From: Pagrus major
Lineage: Eukaryota; Chordata; Actinopteri; Spariformes; Sparidae
Assembly: GCF_040436345.1 (NCBI RefSeq)
Contig: NC_133223.1
Coordinates: 13,583,613 to 13,647,612 of the forward strand
Direction: 5' to 3'
DNA length: 64,000 nucleotides
How positions within the stretch are numbered: the first letter of the stretch is position 1; each line of letters opens with the position of its first letter. A program made the position numbers and the translations under genes. The notes beneath the pieces are model-generated. The model was not told the origin of the DNA. It made no database searches and worked only from the letters and a program-made list of their open reading frames with translations. This document shows positions 12,713 through 21,028 of this stretch, piece by piece.

Positions 12713-13497
12713 TGTCAAGTTCTCCTCCAGTTCAATTTCCAAAGGACACAGGGACAACTCAAATTTGTGACTCAATCTTTTATTTTCCTTTTGGCTTTGT
12801 CAGTCGATTGGTCTTTTCAGTTAATTAGGTTGTAAACCTTTAAAGACAGAAACAAAAGTTAACATTTTAATTAAACATTTTTAATGAACTTTAGATGAAT
12901 TCAAACAATTAAATATTTTAAATGAATTCAAACATTTAAAATGTATTCAAACATTTAATTAAATATTTTAAATGAATCCAAACATTTAACTAAACATTTC
13001 AAATGAACTTAAATATTCAATTAAGCATTTTAAATGAATTTCCCAAATTTTTAGTAAAGTTTTAACATTTAACAGAATTTTAACATTTTTAACTTTGTAT
13101 TATCCTTTTGTACCGTATACTAGTTTTCCAAACTCAAAATGATATATTGTTTTAGCACAAACTCATTTACCACAAAATCAATTAAGTCACTGCTGCAATG
13201 TGTTTCTTAACCAATCTACAGTTAACATAAACTTGAACATATTGAGCAGCATTTCAAACACCATGAAATTAAATAAACATTTCACCGACCATTGGCGTCT
13301 TTAGACTGAACCTTTGAGTGAACTTGCCGCTTCTTCTCTCTGAAGTTTGTTTCTCTGAATGACTGAGATCCTCCATGTCATCACAGGTGCTCCCAATCAG
13401 TCACAATGACTGATGATCAAGTAACCAGCAGCCAGTTTGCTGCTGCTGGTGCACTCTGGGAAGTGTAGTTGACCCATTCCTGAGATTCAGCTCAACA
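12713..13497 (-). repeat. BEL 3' LTR (left copy)
   Basis: 785 bp, TG...CA ends. On the minus strand it holds AATAAA (complement of 12779-12784), placed about 70 bases before the LTR end, as a terminator/poly(A) signal would be. The stretch 12860-13090 is made of degenerate AT-rich subrepeats based on TTTTAAATGAATTCAAACATTTA. Near the U3 start on the transcribed strand (13451-13470) is a ZNF143-like motif. Confidence 0.93.
13451..13470 (-). promoter_or_regulatory. ZNF143/SBS-like motif in U3 of the left LTR
   Basis: The minus strand reads AACTACACTTCCCAGAGTGC, close to the established ZNF143 (Staf) binding-site form ACTACAATTCCCAGAATGC. The same site occurs at 17193-17212 in the 5' LTR, about 27 bases from its start. 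Confidence 0.5.
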
Positions 13498-13513
13498 CCT
13501 CCCACTTGAGCTC
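13498..13513 (-). promoter_or_regulatory. Polypurine tract of the BEL element
   Basis: On the minus strand AAGTGGGAGG lies directly before the 3' LTR (TGTTGAG...). This is the expected position of the plus-strand primer for reverse transcription. Confidence 0.6.
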
Positions 13514-13550
13514 CTGGTTTTTTCAAACCCAGAGAGGTCACACAAGCCCT

Positions 13551-16370
13551 TTACACCTCTGCTTGTTCTTCAGTGGGGAGTAGAATGACAAGGCGTCTGA
13601 CATCTCTATGAAGAATTGTGGCTGGGATTTTGGTTTGGAGCCTCTTGGTTCTTTCACTGTTTGCTCTTGTGGGCCCTTCTTTGCCGTTTGCCTTTTTGAT
13701 ATGAACAGGATAGCTGGGAAAAGTCTTCACAAGCACATCTCTTACGATGCCTTTGCTGTCAGCATTGACACTGACCACTCTAGCCAGCTTGTACTGTCCT
13801 CTCAGGGCGTTTTGGTCAGCCAACCAGACCACATCTCCAACAGCAACATTTCGCTCTTTGGTGTGCCATTTGTTCCTTATGAACAGATTAGGTCCAGCCA
13901 ATTGGCTCCACTTCTTCCAGAAATTGCTTAACTCTGCTTGAATATGTTTAAGTCTCTTGTAAGGGTAGCCATCAAACTGGAAATCTCCAGGGTCTCCCTT
14001 CGGATTGGCACGTCCTAAAAGCAGAGAATTCGGGGTGATGTACTCTACACAGTCTTCTCTGCTTTGAGTTCTTGCATCGATGGGTCTCTTATTTGCAAGG
14101 TTGGCTGCCATGAAGAGAAAAGTTTGGAATTCTCCCCATGTGAAAACACCATCTCCACCAAGATTGCTCAACGCCCGCTTCACTACTTTAACAGCTGCCT
14201 CTGCTGCACCATTCCTATGGGGAGAGTCTGCAGGGTGGATCTTCCACGACCATTCTGTTCCATGCTTGGCAGCTGTGTCTTCAAGCTCAGACTTGTTTAG
14301 TCGGTCAAGGAATCTGTGAAGCTTCTCCAGAGCAGGTTTGGCTCCCACAAAGTTAGTGCCAGGGTCTGACCAGAGTTTCCTGGGGTGTCCTCTCAGTGAA
14401 GTGAACCTTTGATAGGCTAGCAGGAATCCTTCAGATGACATGTCACTCACCACTTCAGTGTGTATGGCTCGGGAAGCCATACAGCAGAAAACGATTCCCC
14501 ATACTCTGAGTCTAGTTCTCTTCTTGACCTCATCTTTCACTTCATAAGGGCCGAACAGGTCTATGGTGGTGAATTCAAAAGGTGCAGCTGGGCCTGTTCG
14601 CTCCAGAGGCAGGTCAGCCATGATTTGTTGACACTGTTTTGCCTTGTTTTTCCTGCAGACCACACAGCTGTCAACCATTTTCTTGGCAAGTCTACGGCCT
14701 TTTATTACCCAGGCTTTCTTCCTCATCCGGAGAAGGGTTCCTGCCACTCCCTCGTGGTTTGCTTTGTGGGATTCTTGTGCCAGCAATGTAGACACCCATG
14801 CTTCACATGGTAAAACTGGCACTGCTGTCTTATCTTCGTTGAACATCTGAATTCTGCCTCCACAAACTAGCAGTCCAGAGTTCTCATCTTTGTATACTGC
14901 CAGTCTGCTTAGAGTTGTGTCTGAAAAAGCTGTATCTTCTCTCAATACAGCTTTCTTTTCAGGTAGCTTAAGTCTTTTGAACTTTCTACAGAAGAAGATT
15001 TTGTTGTTGTGCCCACTATCACCACAGACACCACATACATCATCAAGCTCTTCTTTCTTTGTGGTTTTTGTTGAGGCAATCTTTCTGTCATACTTCTTGT
15101 CTGAACGATCTGATTTCTCCATCTTCTCCACAGTTCTGAGCTGTTCAAGTCTCTCTAGTATTTCTTCTTGACTTTTCAGGAACTTCAGGAGCATGTTAAA
15201 GTGGTTGTCTGATGTGACATTGTTTCTGGGTTCAACCATGAACATCAACCAGTCTCTTTTAATAAAGTCAGGTAACTTGCTTTCAATGGATCTAATTACC
15301 AGTGGGTTCTTTATGGCTCCAGAGTTTCCTAACTCTGTGAGATCTGCTAGGGCCTTCTCCACTGACTGTATGAGGTCAATGACCTTTCTTGGCTGGTTCC
15401 CCTTCACATGTGGCATCTTCTCCAGCTCTTCAAGGATTTCCACAGTGATGGTTGACTTGTTGCCATATCGGTTCTCTAGGACTCTGAATATGTCATTGGC
15501 AGTGGTGTAGGTTGAAAGTCTGAGGTCTTTTGAGATTTTGTCATCCACACTCTCCAAGAGTTGAATTTTCTTAACTTCAGTTGATCCGGATGGCTCTCCC
15601 TGCTTTTGCAGGCTTTCCCAGTCTTTCCTCCATCTGTGATATTCTCTCTTGCTTCCATTGAAGATAGGTAGAGTGGTTGGCTTGATTCTTACTATTGGTG
15701 TGGATGTTGCCGGTTGGGGTGGTAGTTTCACTCCTGTGCCTTGCTCTTTGATCGTCCGTGCAGTGGCAAATTCAGCTTTCCTTAATTCAAGCCTGTAGTA
15801 GGATGCTCTTACGTCCTTGACTCTTCCATCTAATTCATCCTTTAATTCCACAGGGATCCATCTCTCCCATGTTAACATTGCTGAGATGGCCTCTTTTATT
15901 CTCTTGTCCAAGAGAGCGAGGTGCACTTCATAGCCCTCTAAATTGGCACTTTCCACAGGTACATCAGCTGCTTTATCATTGGCTTTTTCTGCTTCCAGGA
16001 TTGCCACAAGAAGTTCACTTTTCCCATACCTCGACCACAGGTTTGTTTGAACAATGTCTCTTATTTCTGCCAACTTTGTTTCGCCTTCTTTTACAGACCT
16101 ATCAATGTCGGCCTCTTGCTGTTCATCAAGACCTGCTTCTTCATCCTCAGTCTTAATGTCAGCCTCCAGTCCAATCCTGTAGTCCTCATTGGCATCGAGC
16201 ATCTTTCTGAAACAGTCTGAAAGCTTAGTGAATTCCTCCTTTAACTCCACTTGAAGCATGCTGCTTGCTCCTCTTGAAATGAAGTTGGCTTGTCTGGTGA
16301 AGCTGCTTTTTGCAGTGGTCCTCTCCTTTTTGAGCTGCTGGACCGACTTCCCCAGGGCATCTTCCGCCAT
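13551..16370 (-). CDS. BEL/Pao gag-integrase fusion protein (protease/RT/RNase H deleted)
   Basis: A 939-residue open frame. Residues 1-210 are charged and partly coiled-coil. About 230-410 match the BEL gag region (DUF1759: PIFNGSKREYHRWRKDW, then LLESV, ENRYGN). A zinc knuckle lies at C446, C449, H454, C461. The frame then jumps at about residues 470-485 to the region before integrase. The integrase H2C2 zinc finger is H535, H539, C569, C572. The catalytic core has D604 (TTIDLFGP), D669 (WSDPGTNF) and E724 (NGAAEA), so the D-D-E triad is intact. A C-terminal DUF5641-like domain covers about 805-895. The aspartic protease, reverse transcriptase and RNase H normally between gag and integrase are absent without any frame break. 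The start at 16370 is the only Met before the gag domain and lies 85 bases from the 5' LTR. Domain assignments are confident; whether a functional particle or integrase is made is unknown. Confidence 0.92.
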   Translation of the reverse strand: MAEDALGKSVQQLKKERTTAKSSFTRQANFISRGASSMLQVELKEEFTKLSDCFRKMLDANEDYRIGLEADIKTEDEEAGLDEQQEADIDRSVKEGETKLAEIRDIVQTNLWSRYGKSELLVAILEAEKANDKAADVPVESANLEGYEVHLALLDKRIKEAISAMLTWERWIPVELKDELDGRVKDVRASYYRLELRKAEFATARTIKEQGTGVKLPPQPATSTPIVRIKPTTLPIFNGSKREYHRWRKDWESLQKQGEPSGSTEVKKIQLLESVDDKISKDLRLSTYTTANDIFRVLENRYGNKSTITVEILEELEKMPHVKGNQPRKVIDLIQSVEKALADLTELGNSGAIKNPLVIRSIESKLPDFIKRDWLMFMVEPRNNVTSDNHFNMLLKFLKSQEEILERLEQLRTVEKMEKSDRSDKKYDRKIASTKTTKKEELDDVCGVCGDSGHNNKIFFCRKFKRLKLPEKKAVLREDTAFSDTTLSRLAVYKDENSGLLVCGGRIQMFNEDKTAVPVLPCEAWVSTLLAQESHKANHEGVAGTLLRMRKKAWVIKGRRLAKKMVDSCVVCRKNKAKQCQQIMADLPLERTGPAAPFEFTTIDLFGPYEVKDEVKKRTRLRVWGIVFCCMASRAIHTEVVSDMSSEGFLLAYQRFTSLRGHPRKLWSDPGTNFVGAKPALEKLHRFLDRLNKSELEDTAAKHGTEWSWKIHPADSPHRNGAAEAAVKVVKRALSNLGGDGVFTWGEFQTFLFMAANLANKRPIDARTQSREDCVEYITPNSLLLGRANPKGDPGDFQFDGYPYKRLKHIQAELSNFWKKWSQLAGPNLFIRNKWHTKERNVAVGDVVWLADQNALRGQYKLARVVSVNADSKGIVRDVLVKTFPSYPVHIKKANGKEGPTRANSERTKRLQTKIPATILHRDVRRLVILLPTEEQAEV

Positions 16371-16454
16371 CTTGACTTCCTCTGCATCAACAGCTTATTT
16401 CTGGATCTGAAGCCGTTTATCTTCAGGGCCAGGCCGCTCCGCGTGGTTTACAAC
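16371..16454 (-). other. BEL 5' leader with uncertain primer-binding site
   Basis: Only 84 bases separate the 5' LTR from the start codon. Directly after the LTR the minus strand reads GTTGTAAACCACGCGGAGC, which does not start with the usual TGG. A TGG-initial stretch (TGGCCCTGAAGATAAACGGC) begins about 23 bases in and could be the tRNA primer site. No specific tRNA was matched. Confidence 0.35.
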
Positions 16455-17239
16455 TGTCAAGTTCTCCTCCAGTTCAATTTCCAAAGGACACAGGGACAAC
16501 TCAAATTTGTGACTCAATCTTTTATTTTCCTTTTGGCTTTGTCAGTCGATTGGTCTTTTCAGTTAATTAGGTTGTAAACCTTTAAAGACAGAAACAAAAG
16601 TTAACATTTTAATTAAACATTTTTAATGAACTTTAGATGAATTCAAACAATTAAATATTTTAAATGAATTCAAACATTTAAAATGTATTCAAACATTTAA
16701 TTAAATATTTTAAATGAATCCAAACATTTAACTAAACATTTCAAATGAACTTAAATATTCAATTAAGCATTTTAAATGAATTTCCCAAATTTTTAGTAAA
16801 GTTTTAACATTTAACAGAATTTTAACATTTTTAACTTTGTATTATCCTTTTGTACCGTATACTAGTTTTCCAAACTCAAAATGATATATTGTTTTAGCAC
16901 AAACTCATTTACCACAAAATCAATTAAGTCACTGCTGCAATGTGTTTCTTAACCAATCTACAGTTAACATAAACTTGAACATATTGAGCAGCATTTCAAA
17001 CACCATGAAATTAAATAAACATTTCACCGACCATTGGCGTCTTTAGACTGAACCTTTGAGTGAACTTGCCGCTTCTTCTCTCTGAAGTTTGTTTCTCTGA
17101 ATGACTGAGATCCTCCATGTCATCACAGGTGCTCCCAATCAGTCACAATGACTGATGATCAAGTAACCAGCAGCCAGTTTGCTGCTGCTGGTGCACTCTG
17201 GGAAGTGTAGTTGACCCATTCCTGAGATTCAGCTCAACA
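16455..17239 (-). repeat. BEL 5' LTR (right copy)
   Basis: Same 785-bp length as the left LTR and, by eye, the same sequence. It would carry the promoter for minus-strand transcription, including the ZNF143-like site at 17193-17212 and a CCAAT-type ATTGG nearby. It ends CTCAACA, followed by the AAAAT duplication. Confidence 0.93.
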
Positions 17240-18159
17240 AAAATTATACCTTTGACCCCGAGTAGGGCTGACATTCCTTGAAAGTAAAATCTTGTGCGGA
17301 GAGTGTGGCGTTTGGTTTTGCAATGGTAAGAGTAGACTTTGTATTAATTGAAGTATAATGATATCCCTAGCTCGGATGTTGGGGAAAAGAGAAGTGAATA
17401 ATGTATCTCCATGCAGATGATAAATGAATATGTTCATATATTCATTTATTAATTCATACGTTTGAATTGCAATTTAGATTGCCCTTATACCTACAGTACA
17501 GTATTTCGTTGTAAAACATGTCCTTTTTAATCTGTCATTGAACATATGTTTGCTTGTTCACCGTTGTGATAGTTTAAACTTTGGGAATCCCTATCACGCA
17601 CCACGGAAAATGTTAGACTTCACTTCTCTGCTGAATATTTTTCCTTTCCGTGCCCTTTCCTTTCTCCTGCTTATGAGGAGTCATGTTAAACCTTGCGTCC
17701 TCACTGTACTGTCCTTCTTTTCACCCTCTGTTCTCGTTTTTCTTGCTCGTGTCTGAAGATGAACCGAAGAGAAGAAAAGCCCTGATAAACACACAGCAAA
17801 GTTCTGCAAAGTTTAACAAAGTAAAAAGGAAATGCCAGCTGAGGAGACGCTGCTGGCCTTCAGGCAGTGGAAGTCAGAGAAGCCTCAGGATGCCAGAGGG
17901 ACCGCACCAAGGCTGGTAAATGTTACCATTGATAAATAAACATTATTTAAAAGATCTGTCAGCTCCTGTTAGAACGTAGCCGTGCTTCATTTGTTTGCCT
18001 GCTCTGAGGGTATAAGGAATATTTAATCACGCCTTTGAATGATATGAATAATCACAGATACCATTTTCTGGGAGCCACGAGCACACACACATCGATAATG
18101 AGTTGAGTGCTGGTGTTTAAGATTTACATTCTAATGAATTAAATTTGTGTGCATGAAGT
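17240..18159. other. Intergenic; no gene supported
   Basis: Starts with the right AAAAT target duplication. The stretch 17757-17920 (open, basic, followed by GTAAAT and AATAAA) looks superficially exon-like, but I recognise no family. Confidence 0.4.
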
Positions 18160-18400
18160 TTAAATGTTACAGCTCTCTCAAGAATAATATGTTCAAAGAA
18201 TAAGTGCTATTGTTTAAAGACAATAGTGCTAAATTGGTGAAATTTTACAGGAGGACAGCTTTGGTGTGACTTGTATATCTTTCAGAAAGGTTTCAGAAAA
18301 CCAGAAGTAAGACTTTTAATACATTTAAATAGTTCTAACATACAATAACGCAGAAATAAAGAGGGTGTAAACTTCTCTGAATTCGCCATTGCCAAGCATA
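18160..18400. repeat. Third, partial copy of the 10.7-12 kb duplicated sequence
   Basis: Shares order and strings with 11110-11345: ACAGCTCTCTCAAGAAT versus ACAACTCTCTCAGGAGG, AAGACAATA, AAATTGGTGAAATTTTACA versus GAAATTGGTGCCATTTCACA, and TATCTTTCAGAAAGGTTTC versus TATCTTTCAGAACGGTTTC. It is on the same strand, about 6.9-7 kb away, with the BEL element (4.5 kb) lying between. Confidence 0.55.
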
Positions 18401-18429
18401 AATCTATTATGATAACAACAATATACTTA

Positions 18430-18665
18430 ACTTAAGAGCCGCAACGACTACTTTACTATCAATCAATCTGACTAATTAATTTATTAATTCATCGATTATT
18501 TATAAAACAATGTTTAAATGCCTATTGCAACTTTCTAGAGACCAAAGTGACACCTAAAAATTATTTTGTCCGATTTGAGGCTGGAACTCGAGAAGTCTGA
18601 TATTTTTTTCACAATCTTTACTTGAAAATGATTGAAATGGTTAATCAGTTATCAAAATAACCTAC
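18430..18665. mobile_element. Degenerate hAT-like MITE (GCAACGA...ATCGATTA family)
   Basis: The start (AGAGCCGCAACGACTACTTTACTATC) and internal AATTCATCGATTA, then the end (GAAATGGTTAATCAGTTATCAAAATAACC), resemble the widespread fish repeat built from GCTGCAAC...TCGATTAATCG. A related copy is at 49705-50080. It is too diverged to give target duplications. Confidence 0.4.
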
Positions 18666-18699
18666 ATACCTACTAAACCTAAACTGAGTGTTGTCAATG

Positions 18700-19270
18700 T
18701 CTTATCGTTATTGCAAGATAGCTCAATTGCCAGAATAAATGTAGGTAATCTGCAAAGTTACAAATATATGTTTCTTCAGGTTCAGTTTTCAATTTCATGT
18801 TGTGACAACACTGTGCTTATGTTCTGGTTAGGTTAAGGCACAAAAATTACTTGTGTTAGGGTTAGGATAAGATCATGATTTAGGCTTAAAATACCTGCTT
18901 GGGACACCACAAACACGGCTGGAGATGTCTCAGATTCCTGTTAAAAGTATCTGATTTTGTTGCCGCAAACACATCTGGAAATTGTGAGGTCTCCTCAAAT
19001 ATTCAATGGTTTCACACTTACACATTCTGTAACACAGTCTTGAACTGCAGGCACCTAACTCCAAGGCCATCACCTCCACCTCTTGATATTAAAGTCAGCT
19101 TATAAACATATGAACATGATATGATATATGTTTTGTTGAAATGTCAATACGGTACGTAGCCTAAGATACAATTGTGAAGGTATCAGTGGTTTGCAGAACG
19201 TTAGGTTCAGGGTTAAAATGCACACATTTTATTCTGACGACTGACTTGTGCATCATGCAAAAACAAATAA
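18700..19270. repeat. Dispersed repeat containing GGTTAGGTT / GCCAGAATAAATGT blocks
   Basis: Ordered blocks (GCCAGAATAAATGT, TGTTCTGGTTAGGTTAAGGCA, GGTTTGCAGAACGTTA, TTTATTCTGACGAC) recur near 35245-35770 (CGCCAGAATAAATGT, GGTTAGGTTTAGGCA, GGTTTGCAGAAACGTTA, CCTGGCGAC). The end also recurs near 32990-33030 (GTTCGCAGAAACATAAAATG, TTTATTCTGGCGAC). Three copies make a family of unknown class without a visible coding frame. Confidence 0.55.
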
Positions 19271-19499
19271 CTGTATCTGGGACATCTGAAGACCTTTTAC
19301 AATGACAATTGTTGCGATTCTTGTTTTTGCATTTTGCAAGTGCTTCTCATAGTGTTGTTTCTGCACAAGATTACCTGCCAATTAAACACTGTAGTGTGCA
19401 TTGTAACATCTCTTTCCTTTAGATTTCCGTTGATGAAGTTGAAGTTTTCTCTCTGCTGGAAAGACATTATAGACTGAAGGACTGTGTTCAGCTTTGCCA

Positions 19500-19735
19500 A
19501 AAAGTCCTTTCATCCATTAGCTATACCTGCTTATCCTTTGGGGGCTGGAGCCGATCCCAGACGATACTCGGTGAGAAGTTAACTGTGTTAGGCTAACACA
19601 CAGAAATGGATAACCACTGTTCACACCTACGGGCACTTTCACCTGCATGTCTTTGGACTGTGGGAGGAAGTTGGAGAACCCTGAGAAAACTCATGTAAGC
19701 ACAAGCATAACAAACAACTCCACAAAGAAAGGCCT
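19500..19735. repeat. Dispersed teleost repeat fragment (GGGGCTGGAGCCGATCCCAG ... TTTGGACTGTGGGAGGAAG)
   Basis: Contains TACCTGCTTATCCTTTGGGG followed by the long-known fish repeat stretch ending in TGCATGTCTTTGGACTGTGG. A second partial copy is at 24640-24770 (TTCACACCTACAGGCAATTTAGA ... CAAACTCCAGACAGAAAGGC). Likely a decayed non-LTR retrotransposon or DNA-element tail; the class is unresolved. Confidence 0.5.
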
Positions 19736-19737
19736 CC

Positions 19738-20115
19738 ATGAAATGGAATGGCCCAAGGACCGTGGCAAAGGTAGCTCACGGTATTGACCTGGCCTCCAAA
19801 TTCCCTAGATCCCAATCCGATCAAGCGTCTACAGGATGTGCAGCAAAAGTCCAATCCTTGGTGGGTCCACCATGCAACGGACTTGGCTCTGACCTGTCGA
19901 GGCATGAACACAAGACCTCTGTGTCAGGGTGAATTGTCCTGCTGAGGGGAACCACTGCCACGATGTTTGGGTGGGTGGTGCATGTCAAGTGGCATTCACA
20001 TGAATGCCAGGATCTAAGGTTCCCCAGCAGAACATTGCATTGTAACCCGATGATTAATGTTATTTACCTCACTTGTTAGTGGATTTTAATGTTGTGACTG
20101 ATCTGTGTACATTTC
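19738..20115 (+). pseudogene. Relic of a Tc1/mariner-like transposase and 3' end
   Basis: In the frame starting at 19790 the sequence reads W-P-P-N-S-L-D-P-N-P-I-K-R-L. This resembles the final catalytic block of Tc1-like transposases (PPNSPDLNPIE-type) with the catalytic Glu replaced by Lys at 19823-19825. Downstream the frame is broken. The tail 20030-20115 (CATTGTAACCCGATGATTAATG ... TTTTAATGTTGTGACTGATC) resembles the terminal region of the same widespread teleost repeat. It is inactive. The class assignment is by recognition of the motif only. Confidence 0.45.
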
Positions 20116-20605
20116 ACAACACAAGGTACTGTTAGTGGCTGTTTGGAGCACTGCAGTGTCTGTCAGTGCTGTATTAGGGATTTATTGGCATCTTTTAGTT
20201 TTGATCACTGACAAACCCATGAATGAAGCTCAAAGGCTGACTCACAGATACCCTGGTTTGGGTACCTGATTTGCGTGTGTGTGTGTGTGTTGTGTTGTGT
20301 TCTCCCATCACTGTATATTTGTATGCAGAAATGGAGGAAGTATTCTCATCTTTTAAAATGCAATATGCAATACTTAAAGGTCCCATATTATGAAAAACAT
20401 GTTTTCTCTGGTCTCTACATATATAAACTGGTCCTCCCTGAGCATGCCAACTCCCAGAATGAGGAAAGCAAACGAGTCCTGCATCGTCTCTGCAGCCCAC
20501 CCACTGGTAAAACGGGGCTCCTACAGGCTGTTCAGATTCAGCTCCTGTCGTTACGTAATGACAGGAGTGATTTGCATAGGCCGGGCTCTTCTGCGTGAAA
20601 ACACT

Positions 20606-20638
20606 CCCCCCTCTCCCCGGAGATATCCGAGAGGGGGG
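20606..20638. repeat. Perfect GC-rich hairpin inside the THAP element
   Basis: CCCCCCTCTC (20606-20615) pairs exactly with GAGAGGGGGG (20629-20638) around a 13-base loop containing GATATC. It lies about 60 bases before the THAP start codon. Confidence 0.8.
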
Positions 20639-20695
20639 CGTTCATCCCCGAGGTGAAGTTCGGTGTGTCCAGCGGTAAGCTAGCAGTGTTTCACA

Positions 20696-21028
20696 ATGTC
20701 GTCGCTCAGAGCTAGACACGCAAATTGCTCTGTTAATGGTTGTAAAAATCAACATAAGTGCCTATATTCTGTCCCAGCTACAGAAGAACAGAAGAGACAG
20801 TGGCTGCGTTTCATTTTTATTGACAACGTGCCGGCTACGGTTCCTGTAAGTCTGTTTGTGTGTGCTAAACACTTCACATCGGACTGCTTCAGTGATGAGT
20901 GTCAGTACAAAGCTGGCTTTGCCTCGACACTGACCCTTGTAAAAAGGATCAGTCCTAACCATACGGGACCCAGCAACTGCACTTCAGTAACCTGGTCCGC
21001 TATGCAATGGCGTTTGAAGCGAGTTTAA
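20696..21028 (+). CDS. THAP-domain protein encoded in a TTAA transposon
   Basis: 110 residues with a complete THAP zinc finger: C11, C16 (CSVNGC), a conserved W36, then C56 and H59 (CAKHF), fitting C-X4-C-X39-C-X2-H. This is followed by FTSDCF and a hydrophobic stretch as in THAP folds. THAP domains bind specific DNA sites and are found in host THAP proteins and in P-element and Kolobok transposases. The ORF lies wholly between the terminal repeats of the TTAA element, so it most probably derives from that element's transposase gene and now lacks the catalytic part. It ends in an ordinary stop. The last 20 residues show no known domain. Whether it is transcribed is unknown; a free THAP domain could bind the element's own ends. 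Confidence 0.65.
   Translation: MSSLRARHANCSVNGCKNQHKCLYSVPATEEQKRQWLRFIFIDNVPATVPVSLFVCAKHFTSDCFSDECQYKAGFASTLTLVKRISPNHTGPSNCTSVTWSAMQWRLKRV

Larger units (their letters stand above)
12713..17239 (-). mobile_element. BEL/Pao LTR retrotransposon, internally deleted, full ends
   Basis: A complete insertion: two 785-bp LTRs (12713-13497 and 16455-17239) starting TGTCAAG and ending CTCAACA on the + strand, flanked by an exact 5-bp target duplication AAAAT (12708-12712 and 17240-17244). Transcription runs on the minus strand, so the right copy is the 5' LTR. The interior is one 939-codon frame with gag-like and integrase domains but no protease, reverse transcriptase or RNase H. The polypurine tract (complement of CCTCCCACTTGAGCTC) abuts the 3' LTR. 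By eye the LTRs are identical throughout, so the insertion is evolutionarily very recent. At 4.5 kb it is shorter than autonomous BEL elements, usually 6-8 kb. Mobilisation must have depended on enzymes supplied by a full-length relative. Confidence 0.93.

Noticed and set aside
14890..15171. Plus-strand frames inside the BEL element
   Set aside because: Antisense shadows of the gag-integrase frame.
17683..17919. Possible exon (basic peptide DEPKRRKALINTQQ..., GTAAAT donor-like end)
   Set aside because: No recognisable family, weak acceptor, and no partner exon; the AATAAA after it is common in AT-rich DNA.
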